Positions 1 through 6,621 of a DNA stretch of 42,913 bases are shown piece after piece. The stretch lies in assembly GCA_029255645.1 (NCBI GenBank), contig JANLJE010000039.1, positions 1-42,913 on the forward strand, given 5' to 3'. The notes below the pieces were generated by a model. The model ran no database searches and had not been told where the DNA came from. It saw only the letters and a list, made by a program, of their open reading frames with translations. Each line of letters starts with the position of its first letter. Positions within the stretch are counted from its first letter, which is position 1. This DNA is from Comamonadaceae bacterium (GTDB taxonomy: Bacteria > Pseudomonadota > Gammaproteobacteria > Burkholderiales > Rhodocyclaceae). A program made the translations under genes and the position numbers.

Positions 1-60
1 GGGCATCAGGTGGGGCATCAGGTGGGGCATCAGGTGGGGCATCAGGTGGGGCATCAGGCG
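1..60. repeat. 12-bp tandem repeat array at the window edge
   Basis: Five contiguous copies of gggcatcaggtg fill the first 60 bases; the last copy ends in cg instead of tg. There are no spacers, so this is not a CRISPR array. It probably continues left of the window. It lies 18 bases beyond the stop of the leftward hydrolase gene but does not copy that gene's end. No reading frame of its own is convincing. Confidence 0.95.
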
Positions 61-78
61 GGGGCGGCGAAGCTCCGG

Positions 79-954
79 TCAATCCCGCCCCAGAAAGCTT
101 TCCAGGGCCGCTGCCACCTGCTCCGGCTGGTCGTGCTGCAGATTGTGGCCCGCCGCGCGGATGGTCTCTAGGCGCACATCGGCAAAGCTGCCGAGGCGGC
201 GCTGGAATTCTTCCGGCGTATGGCCGAAGCGCTGCTGCACAAAGCCCTGGTCCGCCACCAGCATCAGCACCGGGGCGGTAATGCGCCGCCAGCAGGCCAG
301 GGTATCGTCGATCCGGTAGGGGCTGGGCGAGGGAATCTTGTGCCAGGGATCGCAGGCCATTTCCACCTTGCCATCGCTACGCACCCGGCCTACATGCCGG
401 GCCAGATAGTGGGCCCGGTCCTCCCGCAGACGGGGATTGACAAGCATCAGGCGCCGGGCCAGGGCGGCATGGTCCGGGTAGGTCCGCAGCCGGGGCTGAG
501 ACTGGACGGCCGCCAGCCAGAGACTCAGCTGAGTGGGCGCATCCACCTCCCCGGAAGGCTTCAGGCCAAGAAAGTCGAGCATGACCAGCTGCCGCACCCG
601 CTCCGGCTTCAGGCCCGCATAGATGCTGGCGATATTGCCGCCCATGCTGTGCCCCACCAGCCGGGCCGGCTGATCCGGGGAATAATGGGCCAGCAGGCTG
701 TCCAGGTCGGCGTAATAGTCGGGAAACCAGTAGGGTCGCCCCTGCCATTCGGAAGCCCCGTACCCACGCCAGTCCGGGGCGATGACGTGCCAGGACTGTT
801 GCAGGGCATCGACCACGAACTGAAAGCTGGGTGAGGAATCCATCCAGCCGTGCAGGAAAAACAGCCGCGGCGCCCCCGCCTCGCCCCAATGCCGGATGTG
901 GTAACGCAGGCCGCGAAGGGAAATGGTCTCGCTGCGGGATTCAATCAGGGCCAT
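79..954 (-). CDS. Alpha/beta-fold hydrolase
   Basis: A 291-residue soluble alpha/beta hydrolase. The oxyanion motif HGW is at residues 35-37, the nucleophile elbow GHSMGG has Ser103, and the likely catalytic His270 sits in AAGHNLQH near the C-terminus; the acid is probably the Asp of VADQG. The family includes esterases, haloperoxidase-like and epoxide hydrolase-like enzymes, and the substrate cannot be read from sequence. I chose the ATG at 954 (MALIESRSET) because the open frame upstream is made of 12-bp repeats coding HPTW three times and does not look like protein. No strong ribosome binding site precedes either start. It is divergent from ahpC, and no operon partner is visible in the window. 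Confidence 0.85.
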   Translation of the reverse strand: MALIESRSETISLRGLRYHIRHWGEAGAPRLFFLHGWMDSSPSFQFVVDALQQSWHVIAPDWRGYGASEWQGRPYWFPDYYADLDSLLAHYSPDQPARLVGHSMGGNIASIYAGLKPERVRQLVMLDFLGLKPSGEVDAPTQLSLWLAAVQSQPRLRTYPDHAALARRLMLVNPRLREDRAHYLARHVGRVRSDGKVEMACDPWHKIPSPSPYRIDDTLACWRRITAPVLMLVADQGFVQQRFGHTPEEFQRRLGSFADVRLETIRAAGHNLQHDQPEQVAAALESFLGRD

Positions 955-1012
955 GGCAATCAGGGGCAGGGAAAAGAGCAGGGATTGTAGAAGGAAGGCC
1001 GCTTGCGCCCAA

Positions 1013-1045
1013 GTCGGATGCCACGTCGGATGCCACGTCGGATGC
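1013..1045. repeat. 12-bp tandem repeat between hydrolase and ahpC
   Basis: gtcggatgccac occurs twice and then partly a third time. On the minus strand it would encode repeated His-Pro-Thr-Trp in front of the hydrolase, which gives a spuriously long open frame. Unlike most arrays in this window it lies on the 5' side of both flanking genes. Confidence 0.9.
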
Positions 1046-1084
1046 AAGCCCGGCGCAAGTCAGACAATCCCCCTCGCCGGCCCG

Positions 1085-1121
1085 ATAGGAAGAACCTATC
1101 CCCAACATACCTAGAATCAAT
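1085..1121 (+). promoter_or_regulatory. OxyR-type operator upstream of ahpC
   Basis: Two ATAG-N7-CTAT-like elements are separated by exactly seven bases. The first, 1085-1099, is ATAG-N7-CTAT. The second, 1107-1121, is ATAC-N7-CAAT and keeps the conserved inner T and A. This matches the known OxyR pattern of tandem half-site pairs. It ends at the first base of the -35 element of the ahpC promoter, the usual place for OxyR to contact RNA polymerase. The oxyR gene itself is not in the window. Confidence 0.75.
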
Positions 1122-1150
1122 TGGAAGGCATTGGAAAATCTCTTTAATAT
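1121..1150 (+). promoter_or_regulatory. Putative sigma-70 promoter of ahpC
   Basis: TTGGAA (1121-1126) and TAATAT (1145-1150) are spaced by 18 bp, directly next to the OxyR-type operator. The start of transcription would lie near 1157, about 30 bases before the ahpC start codon. Confidence 0.6.
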
Positions 1151-1186
1151 CCGTCCTGCCTTCAACACAACCCAAGGAGATAAACG

Positions 1187-1750
1187 ATGTCACTGATCAA
1201 CACCCAGATTCAACCGTTCAAAGTCAATGCTTTCCACAACGGCAAGTTCATCGAAGTCACCGAAGCCAGCCTGAAGGGCAAGTGGTCCGTGCTGATCTTC
1301 ATGCCGGCCGCGTTCACCTTCAACTGCCCCACCGAGATCGAGGACGCCGCCGAGCACTACGCCGAGTTCCAGAAGGCCGGCGCCGAGGTCTATGCCATCA
1401 CCACCGACACCCAGTTCTCCCACAAGGTCTGGCACGAAACCTCTCCTGCCGTGGGCAAGGCAAAGTTCCCCCTGATCGGCGACCCCACCCATCAGCTGAC
1501 CAACGCTTTCGGTGTGCATATCCCCGAAGAAGGCCTGGCCCTGCGCGGCACCTTCATCATCAACCCGGATGGCGTCATCAAGACCCTGGAAATCCACTCC
1601 AACGAGATCGCCCGTGACATCACCGAGACCCTGCGCAAGCTGAAGGCAGCCCAGTACACCGCCGCCCACCCCGGCGAGGTGTGCCCCGCCAAGTGGAAGG
1701 AAGGCGCCAAGACCCTGGCACCCTCCATCGACCTGGTCGGCAAGATCTAA
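1187..1750 (+). CDS. ahpC: Alkyl hydroperoxide reductase subunit C (peroxiredoxin)
   Basis: A typical 2-Cys peroxiredoxin of 187 residues, the usual AhpC length. The peroxidatic Cys47 lies in FTFNCPTE and the resolving Cys166 in GEVCPAKW, matching Cys46 and Cys165 of the E. coli enzyme. It reduces hydrogen peroxide, alkyl hydroperoxides and peroxynitrite in the cytoplasm and is re-reduced by AhpF, encoded next. A good ribosome binding site (aaggag) precedes the ATG. The OxyR-type operator upstream implies induction by peroxide. A hairpin between ahpC and ahpF probably lowers expression of ahpF relative to ahpC. Confidence 0.97.
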   Translation: MSLINTQIQPFKVNAFHNGKFIEVTEASLKGKWSVLIFMPAAFTFNCPTEIEDAAEHYAEFQKAGAEVYAITTDTQFSHKVWHETSPAVGKAKFPLIGDPTHQLTNAFGVHIPEEGLALRGTFIINPDGVIKTLEIHSNEIARDITETLRKLKAAQYTAAHPGEVCPAKWKEGAKTLAPSIDLVGKI

Positions 1751-1805
1751 AGCAGCAGCGGCCATCCGCTGACCGCCTTTCCGGGGCGGTCCCGGATTGC
1801 AGCAC

Positions 1806-1838
1806 AAAGGCGCCAGCGCTGCCCGCCCTGGCGCCTTT
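1806..1838 (+). terminator. Hairpin between ahpC and ahpF, likely partial terminator
   Basis: An 11-bp perfect stem (aaaggcgccag, 1806-1816, with its complement at 1828-1838) encloses an 11-base loop. The stem ends in TTT followed by ctatt, a short U-tract. Because ahpF follows with no obvious promoter of its own, this looks like an attenuating or RNA-stabilising hairpin rather than a full stop. Confidence 0.65.
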
Positions 1839-1876
1839 CTATTGCACTTCAATTTGAAACAGCAAGGGAATTCATC

Positions 1877-3448
1877 ATGCTAGATGCAAACATCAAAGCC
1901 CAGCTCAAGGCCTACCTGGAAAAGCTCGTGCACCCCATCGAACTGGTGGCCTCCCTGGATGACAGCCCCAAGTCCGGCGAAATGCGCGAGCTGTTGACCG
2001 ACATCGCCAGCCTCTCCGGGCAGGTCAGCCTGCGCGAGGATGGCAACTACCCGCGCCGCCCCTCCTTTGGCATCGCCCGCCAAGGCCAGGCGCCGCGCAT
2101 CCACTTTGCCGGCCTGCCCATGGGCCACGAATTCACCTCCCTGATCCTGGCCCTGCTCCAGACCGGCGGTCACCCGCCCAAGCTGGAAGCGGACGTGATC
2201 GAGCAGATCAAGAGCCTGGAGGGCAAGTTCAGCTTCGAGACCTTCATTTCCCTCTCCTGCCACAACTGTCCGGACGTGGTGCAGGCCCTGAACACCATGG
2301 CCGTGCTCAACCCGGGCTTTGAAGCGGTGATGATCGACGGCGCCCTGTTCCAGCAGGAAGTGGAAGCGCGCCAGATCATGGGCGTCCCCGCCGTGTATCT
2401 GAACGGCGAACTGTTCGGCCAGGGCCGCATGAGTGCCGAGGAAATCCTCGCCAAGCTGGACATCGGCGCCAGCGCCCGGGAAGCCGCCAAGCTCGGCCAG
2501 AAAGAAGCCTTCGACGTGCTGGTGATCGGCGGCGGCCCCGCCGGCGCCGCGGCCGCCATCTACGCGGCGCGCAAGGGCATCCGCACCGGCGTGGTGGCCG
2601 AGCGTTTCGGCGGCCAGGTGCTCGACACCCTGGGCATCGAGAACTTCATTTCCGTGAAGGAAACCGAAGGCCCCAAACTGGCCCAGGCCATGGAACAGCA
2701 TGTGCGCGAATACCCGGTGGACATCATCAACCTGCAGCAGGCCACCCGCCTGGTGCCGGGTGAGCCGGGTGAAAACGGCGGCCTCACCCAAGTGCATCTG
2801 GCCAGCGGCGCCGTGCTCAAGAGCAAGACCGTGATCCTCGCCACCGGCGCCCGCTGGCGCGAAATGAACGTGCCCGGCGAAGCCGAATACCGCACCAAGG
2901 GCGTGGCCTACTGCCCCCACTGTGACGGCCCCTTGTTCAAGGGCAAGCGGGTCGCCGTGATCGGCGGCGGCAACTCCGGCGTGGAGGCCGCCATCGACCT
3001 GGCCGGCGTCGTCGCCCAGGTGACCCTGCTGGAATTCGGCAGCGAACTCCGGGCCGACGCGATCTTGCAAAAGAAGCTCTACAGCCTGCCCAACGTCACG
3101 GTAATCAAGGAAGCCCAGACCACCGAGGTGAACGGCGACGGCCAGAAGGTCACCGGCCTCACCTACCTGGATCGGTCCAGCAATGAACGGCACCAGATCG
3201 AACTGGAAGGCATCTTCGTGCAGATCGGCCTGGTGCCCAACACCGACTGGCTCAAGGGCTGCGTGGAACTCTCCAGACAAGGGGAAATCGTCGTGGATGC
3301 CAGGGGCCAGACCTCGGTGCCCGGCGTGTTCGCCGCCGGCGATTGCACCACCGTGCCCTACAAGCAGATCATCATCGCCATGGGCGAAGGCGCCAAGGCC
3401 AGCCTCTCGGCCTTTGATCACCTGATCCGCACTTCGGCCCCGGCTTGA
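1877..3448 (+). CDS. ahpF: Alkyl hydroperoxide reductase subunit F
   Basis: A 523-residue flavoprotein that passes electrons from NADH through FAD and two disulfides to AhpC. The N-terminal double thioredoxin-like domain carries Cys128 and Cys131 (SCHNCPD). The thioredoxin reductase-like part has the FAD motif GGGPAGAAA near 218-226, the redox pair Cys346/Cys349 (CPHCDG) and the NADH motif [10 protein letters not shown] near 363-372. All four redox cysteines are present and the length is normal, so it should be active. It lies 126 bp after ahpC, beyond a hairpin, and is probably co-transcribed. A strong terminator follows. Confidence 0.97.
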   Translation: MLDANIKAQLKAYLEKLVHPIELVASLDDSPKSGEMRELLTDIASLSGQVSLREDGNYPRRPSFGIARQGQAPRIHFAGLPMGHEFTSLILALLQTGGHPPKLEADVIEQIKSLEGKFSFETFISLSCHNCPDVVQALNTMAVLNPGFEAVMIDGALFQQEVEARQIMGVPAVYLNGELFGQGRMSAEEILAKLDIGASAREAAKLGQKEAFDVLVIGGGPAGAAAAIYAARKGIRTGVVAERFGGQVLDTLGIENFISVKETEGPKLAQAMEQHVREYPVDIINLQQATRLVPGEPGENGGLTQVHLASGAVLKSKTVILATGARWREMNVPGEAEYRTKGVAYCPHCDGPLFKGKRVAVIGGGNSGVEAAIDLAGVVAQVTLLEFGSELRADAILQKKLYSLPNVTVIKEAQTTEVNGDGQKVTGLTYLDRSSNERHQIELEGIFVQIGLVPNTDWLKGCVELSRQGEIVVDARGQTSVPGVFAAGDCTTVPYKQIIIAMGEGAKASLSAFDHLIRTSAPA

Positions 3449-3464
3449 CGGCTGGCGCAACGGA

Positions 3465-3500
3465 AAACGGGGTGCAGGCGATGCGGCCGGCACCCCGTTT
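3465..3500 (+). terminator. Terminator after ahpF
   Basis: A perfect 11-bp stem (aaacggggtgc, 3465-3475, with its complement at 3490-3500) closes on a 14-base loop and ends in TTT. It starts 17 bases after the ahpF stop. Confidence 0.75.
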
Positions 3501-3540
3501 CATGTTCCGGACGGGGAATTACCGGCCCTGCGACACAGGA

Positions 3541-3585
3541 CGCACGGAAAACCAGCGCACGGAAAACCAGCGCACGGAAACCCGG
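3541..3585. repeat. 15-bp tandem repeat downstream of ahpF
   Basis: cgcacggaaaaccag occurs twice, followed by a degenerate third copy. The unit resembles the sequence just after the ahpF stop (gcgcaacggaaaacg, near 3455). It lies between the ahpF terminator and the 3' end of the tRNA-Thr gene. No gene is visible from 3501 to 3638. Confidence 0.85.
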
Positions 3586-3638
3586 GGCCTGACAGGATCA
3601 AGGGAATGAGGGGGAATGAGGAACAGGAAACAAGGGAA

Positions 3639-3713
3639 TGGTGCTCATGGGCAGGATTGAACTGCCGACCTCCCCCTTACCAAGGGGGTGCTCTACCACT
3701 GAGCCACATGAGC
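3639..3713 (-). tRNA. tRNA-Thr (anticodon GGT)
   Basis: The minus strand folds into a full cloverleaf of 75 bases with an encoded CCA. The acceptor stem GCTCATG pairs with CATGAGC, the D stem GCTC with GAGC, the anticodon stem CCCCC with GGGGG around TTGGTAA, and the T stem GGCAG with CTGCC around TTCAATC. It is the most downstream of three leftward tRNA genes. Confidence 0.97.
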
Positions 3714-3752
3714 AAACCTGATGGGCCAGCAAGGCTGGCTTGCAACACGACC

Positions 3753-3828
3753 TGGCTCCCCGACCTGGGCTCGAACCAGGGACCTACGGATTAACAGTCC
3801 GGCGCTCTACCGACTGAGCTATCGAGGA
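3753..3828 (-). tRNA. tRNA-Asn (anticodon GTT)
   Basis: A 76-base cloverleaf on the minus strand with encoded CCA. The acceptor stem TCCTCGA pairs with TCGGGGA (one U-G pair), the anticodon stem CCGGA with TCCGT around CTGTTAA, and the T stem CCTGG with CCAGG around TTCGAGC. The 39-base gap to tRNA-Thr contains a perfect 6-bp hairpin (3725-3739) that may serve in processing, so the two are probably one transcript. Confidence 0.97.
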
Positions 3829-3832
3829 ACAG

Positions 3833-3879
3833 ACATACAACTCACATACAACTCACATACAACTCACGACATACAACTC
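3833..3879. repeat. 11-bp tandem repeat just upstream of tRNA-Asn
   Basis: acatacaactc occurs three times in direct succession (3833-3865) and a fourth time after three extra bases (3869-3879). It begins four bases before the 5' end of the leftward tRNA-Asn gene, where its promoter should be. On the minus strand each copy reads gagttgtatgt, so a TTGTAT element recurs about every helical turn. Confidence 0.9.
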
Positions 3880-3894
3880 ACCCATCTCATCAAC

Positions 3895-3918
3895 AAAAAA
3901 CCCGGTTGATCGACCGGG
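3895..3918 (-). terminator. Terminator of the initiator tRNA gene
   Basis: On the minus strand CCCGGT-cgatca-ACCGGG is followed by six T residues. It lies 57 bases beyond the 3' end of the initiator tRNA gene, so that gene forms its own leftward transcript, separate from tRNA-Asn and tRNA-Thr. Confidence 0.85.
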
Positions 3919-3975
3919 CTGATTGTGTCTCTGACGCTTTGCCAACTGTTCTGCAACTATTTTGCCAACTGCGGC

Positions 3976-4052
<77 letters not shown>

Positions 4053-4069
4053 TCCGTCAAAGAAGCAAC

Positions 4070-4098
4070 ATTATGGGGAACCGGAAGCTTTCTGTCAA
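4070..4098 (-). promoter_or_regulatory. Promoter of the initiator tRNA gene
   Basis: On the minus strand TTGACA (4093-4098) and CATAAT (4070-4075) are spaced by exactly 17 bp. Transcription would start near 4063, about ten bases before the mature 5' end of the tRNA. Confidence 0.8.
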
Positions 4099-4122
4099 GC
4101 CTTTCGAGGATTTTTCGAAGAT

Positions 4123-4740
4123 TCAATCTTCCAGCCACTCCAGCAGCCTGGCCCATTGATCGGCATCCCGCTTGAATCTGGAACGGGGGGCATCAAAGAT
4201 GGTCTGGCCGCTGGCCGCCACATTCACGTAGTTCTGCGTGTTGCGTAGATAGGCCAGGATGGGAATGTCGAAGTGGCTCAGGAATTCTTCCAGCATGGCG
4301 GCCGCCCGGGTACGCGGGTCTACGCGCATGGCGACGATGCCGATCCTGGCGGCCCGGCCGCGCATTTCCTGGCGCAGGATATTGAGAAAGTCTTCCGTCG
4401 CCGCCATGTCGAAGATGGAGGGCACCACGGGAATCACCACCCGATCCACCGAACGCAGGTAGTCGTTGAGTTTGTAGCCCTGAAAACCCGCCGGGGCATC
4501 GAGCACCACCCAATCCGGATCCTGGGGCAGATTGATGAGCATCTGGTTACCGCCGAAATACCCGGTGATGGAAGGCAGGGCCGGGTCACGGAAGGCCATC
4601 CAGCGCAGGGCGGATTGCTGACGGTCCAGGTCGCAAAGGCTGACGCTGAAGTCCCGGTTGGCAAAATAGCCGGCCAGGTTGGTTGCCAGGGTCGTCTTAC
4701 CCGCCCCGCCTTTGGGATTTGCCACCATGACTGCACGCAT
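4123..4740 (-). CDS. Orphan ParA-family ATPase
   Basis: A 205-residue cytoplasmic P-loop ATPase of the ParA/MinD (deviant Walker A) superfamily. The motif KGGAGKTT is at residues 10-17 with the signature lysine Lys10, the switch-I-like CDLDRQQSA is at 36-44, and the Walker B-like VVLDAPAG at 78-85. The size and lack of an N-terminal DNA-binding domain fit short ParAs that position plasmids, chemoreceptor arrays or other cargo. There is no parB beside it. Its natural partners may be the two small genes divergent from it, one a ribbon-helix-helix protein. Its promoter has a perfect TATAAT on the minus strand (4793-4798) but a poor -35, and ggggag precedes the start. The cargo is unknown. Confidence 0.88.
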   Translation of the reverse strand: MRAVMVANPKGGAGKTTLATNLAGYFANRDFSVSLCDLDRQQSALRWMAFRDPALPSITGYFGGNQMLINLPQDPDWVVLDAPAGFQGYKLNDYLRSVDRVVIPVVPSIFDMAATEDFLNILRQEMRGRAARIGIVAMRVDPRTRAAAMLEEFLSHFDIPILAYLRNTQNYVNVAASGQTIFDAPRSRFKRDADQWARLLEWLED

Positions 4741-4933
4741 CGATCTGTCTCCCCTTCATTCACATTCAATATGGGCTTGCGAAGCCGCCGACATTATAGG
4801 CGGACTAGGCGGACGGCATTCCACCCTGTTGAGGAGTTTGACTCTGCGCACCCCAGGAATGAAAGCAAGGCGGCTCTCCCAGGTGCGGAGGTTGCGGTTT
4901 GTGCAAAACCGGCTTGAAGGCTTGAAGGCGGAC

Positions 4934-4961
4934 TTGAATTTCCGCGGCATCCCCCTATACT
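4934..4961 (+). promoter_or_regulatory. Putative sigma-70 promoter of the small two-gene operon
   Basis: TTGAAT (4934-4939) and TATACT (4956-4961) are separated by 16 bp, about 40 bases upstream of the ribbon-helix-helix gene. The 260-bp gap also carries the leftward promoter of the ParA gene, so the two transcripts diverge without overlapping. Confidence 0.6.
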
Positions 4962-5000
4962 GCGCATGTGCTGACCATGTTCATGAGGAGTGAATAGGCA

Positions 5001-5279
5001 ATGGCAACCTCGACTGAACGTATCCCGGTCCTCGTCACTTCAGAGGAGAAAGCAATGATCTCCAGGAGGGCCCAGGACGCCCATTTGTCGATGGGCGAAT
5101 TTTTGCGCCGCGCGGCTGCGTCGTTCCACCCGGATGAGGACGAGAAAATGCTCGAGGGGATGATCGACCAGATGCTGAAAACAACGGCCCAGGCCAGTGC
5201 CGCGATAGACGACGCCTTGGCCTGTGTCGAAGTCTCGAATCAGCGCATTTCGGCCATGGAAGCCAGGCGGGCCCACTGA
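5001..5279 (+). CDS. Small ribbon-helix-helix-like DNA-binding protein
   Basis: A 92-residue protein. Its N-terminal half (IPVLVTSEEKAMISRRA followed by HLSMGEFLRRAA) has the strand-helix-helix pattern seen in MobC-like and Arc/MetJ-type ribbon-helix-helix proteins. The C-terminal half is predicted helical. Such proteins bind DNA as dimers and serve as repressors, antitoxins, mobilisation accessory factors or centromere-binding partners of ParA. It is divergent from the ParA gene and overlaps the next gene in a TGATG junction, so the two are translationally coupled. A centromere-binding or ParA-adaptor role is inference from context only. gaggag lies about ten bases before the ATG. Confidence 0.7.
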   Translation: MATSTERIPVLVTSEEKAMISRRAQDAHLSMGEFLRRAAASFHPDEDEKMLEGMIDQMLKTTAQASAAIDDALACVEVSNQRISAMEARRAH

Positions 5280-5485
5280 TGGGGATCACTGACAAGATGT
5301 GGGATGCGCTCACCACGGTCATCAAGATGAACGACAACATAGAGCGCATGGCCGGGACCATGAAAGGTCAGCAGGAAAAAATCGAGAATCTGACGGAGCG
5401 GGTCATCCGGCTGGAAACGGCGCTGGAAATTGCACGATCGCATCCAGTGCCCCCCCGGACTGACGCGACCCGACCGGAAGATTAG
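5279..5485 (+). CDS. Small coiled-coil protein coupled to the ribbon-helix-helix gene
   Basis: A 68-residue hydrophilic protein. Residues about 15-52 (NDNIERMAGTMKGQQEKIEN and on) show a heptad-like spacing of hydrophobic residues expected of a short coiled coil, followed by a Pro-rich tail. I do not recognise the family. Its start ATG shares bases with the preceding stop (TGATG), so it is probably made in fixed ratio with the ribbon-helix-helix protein. With the divergent ParA it may form a three-part positioning or regulatory module. No enzymatic motif, signal peptide or membrane segment is visible. Confidence 0.6.
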   Translation: MGITDKMWDALTTVIKMNDNIERMAGTMKGQQEKIENLTERVIRLETALEIARSHPVPPRTDATRPED

Positions 5486-5525
5486 TTTCAACAACCAGCG
5501 ACGGGTCGGTTCGTGGCTGGGAAAT

Positions 5526-5553
5526 ATGTGCATTCCAACCTCAGAATGCACAT
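5526..5553. promoter_or_regulatory. Palindromic operator before the IclR gene
   Basis: ATGTGCATTC (5526-5535) and GAATGCACAT (5544-5553) form a perfect 10-bp inverted repeat with an 8-bp spacer, 15 bases before the start codon. IclR proteins commonly bind such dyads and repress their own genes, so this is most likely the autoregulatory site. Confidence 0.7.
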
Positions 5554-5568
5554 GTCCAGGAGTTTTTT

Positions 5569-6378
5569 ATGGAAAGCAACACCCGCGATGAACGACACGG
5601 CATTCAGTCCATTGAACTGGGTTTCCTCCTGCTCAAGGCGCTGGCCCAGCATGGCCGCCCCATGATGCTGAAGGACCTGGCGGCAGAGACCGGCATGGCG
5701 CCAGCCAAGGCGCACCGCTACCTGGTGAGCTTCCTGCGCACCGGCCTGGTGGAACAGGACCGGCGCTCGGGCCGTTACGACCTCGGCGGCTGGTGCCTGG
5801 AACTCGGCCTGGCCGGCCTGGCGCGCCTGGATCCGGTACGGCTGGCGGAGCCCATTCTGGAAGACCTGTGCGAAGAAATCCACGAAAGCGTGGCGCTCGC
5901 CGTATGGGGCAACCGGGGTGCCACTATCGTGCGCTGGGTCGATGCGGGGGATACCATCACGGTCAACCTGCGCCCCGGCGCCGTGATGCCGCTGACCAAC
6001 TCGGCCACCGGACGGGCCTTTGCCGCCTTCCACAAGGGGCCCGCAGTGAAAACCATGCTGCAGGCAGAACTGCAGCAGAACGCCAAAAACAGCGGCGTCG
6101 CCGTGGGTACGCTGCGCACCCAGATAGAAAAGATCCTGACGGAAATCCGCAAGCGCGGCATTGCCCGCGCCAGCGGCAGCCTGATCCCGGGCATCAACGG
6201 CTTCAGCGCCCCGGTTTATGACTACAGCGGCACCATGGTGGCCACCATCACCTCCCTGGGTTCCGTCGGAAATTTCGACAATGGCTGGGACAGCACCATT
6301 GCCCTCGCGGTCAAAGCGGCAAGTAAAGCGCTTTCGCAGCGCCTGGGCGCCCCCCAACAAACCGAAGAAACGGCTTAG
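5569..6378 (+). CDS. IclR-family transcriptional regulator
   Basis: A 269-residue protein with the two-part IclR architecture: an N-terminal winged helix-turn-helix (about residues 12-75, including LKDLAAETGMAPAKAHRYLV) and a C-terminal GAF-like effector domain (about 90-260). It binds DNA as a dimer or tetramer and responds to a small carboxylate or aromatic compound; the ligand is unknown. The next gene (rlpA) is convergent and the upstream gene unrelated, so no target pathway is adjacent. aggag lies six to seven bases before the ATG. The perfect palindrome just upstream suggests autorepression. It is a single-gene unit. Confidence 0.9.
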   Translation: MESNTRDERHGIQSIELGFLLLKALAQHGRPMMLKDLAAETGMAPAKAHRYLVSFLRTGLVEQDRRSGRYDLGGWCLELGLAGLARLDPVRLAEPILEDLCEEIHESVALAVWGNRGATIVRWVDAGDTITVNLRPGAVMPLTNSATGRAFAAFHKGPAVKTMLQAELQQNAKNSGVAVGTLRTQIEKILTEIRKRGIARASGSLIPGINGFSAPVYDYSGTMVATITSLGSVGNFDNGWDSTIALAVKAASKALSQRLGAPQQTEETA

Positions 6379-6387
6379 CGGCACCCC

Positions 6388-6527
6388 CCGCCGTTCGTGG
6401 CTGCCCTTCCTCGCCCTGAACGGCGGAGCTTGCCGCATCCGGTCATTGGCGGCCTCGCAGAGGCACTTCGGCCATGCCCGGAAACAAGGCCGCCTCGCCT
6501 CTGAAGCAGCCGGCCCGGAATGGCCGG
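6388..6527 (+). other. IclR-rlpA intergenic region with inverted repeats
   Basis: This gap between two convergent genes holds no convincing reading frame. A 9-bp inverted repeat (ccgccgttc, 6388-6396, with gaacggcgg at 6418-6426) follows the IclR stop by nine bases. A 6-bp one (ccggcc, 6510-6515, with ggccgg at 6522-6527) is followed by TTT. Either could end the IclR transcript, weakly. The rlpA-side repeat array begins at 6556. Confidence 0.45.
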
Positions 6528-6555
6528 TTTCATGGGATGACAACCGGCTTCGACC

Positions 6556-6621
6556 TCAAAGGCTGGCTTCGGCCTCAAAGGCTGGCTTCGACCTCAAAGG
6601 CTGGCTTCGGCCTCAAAGGCT
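6556..6621 (-). repeat. 19-bp stop-codon-anchored repeat at the 3' end of rlpA
   Basis: Reading along rlpA, the unit ggccgaagccagcctttga ends in the gene's own TGA (6594-6596). Two further copies follow, each ending in TGA (6575-6577 and 6556-6558), and a partial copy precedes inside the gene. Copies differ only by a C/T change. Because 19 is not a multiple of three, the three TGAs fall in three different frames. Confidence 0.95.

Noticed and set aside
1-60. Possible CRISPR array
   Set aside because: The 12-bp units are contiguous with no spacers, and no cas genes are present. The same applies to all other tandem arrays in the window.
1880-3493. Long open frame on the minus strand opposite ahpF
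   Set aside because: It mirrors a certain gene in GC-rich DNA; its Gly/Ala/His-rich translation has no recognisable domain. The same holds for the long minus-strand frames opposite pcnB (8982-11096), proS (18510-20309) and aspS (28184-29971).
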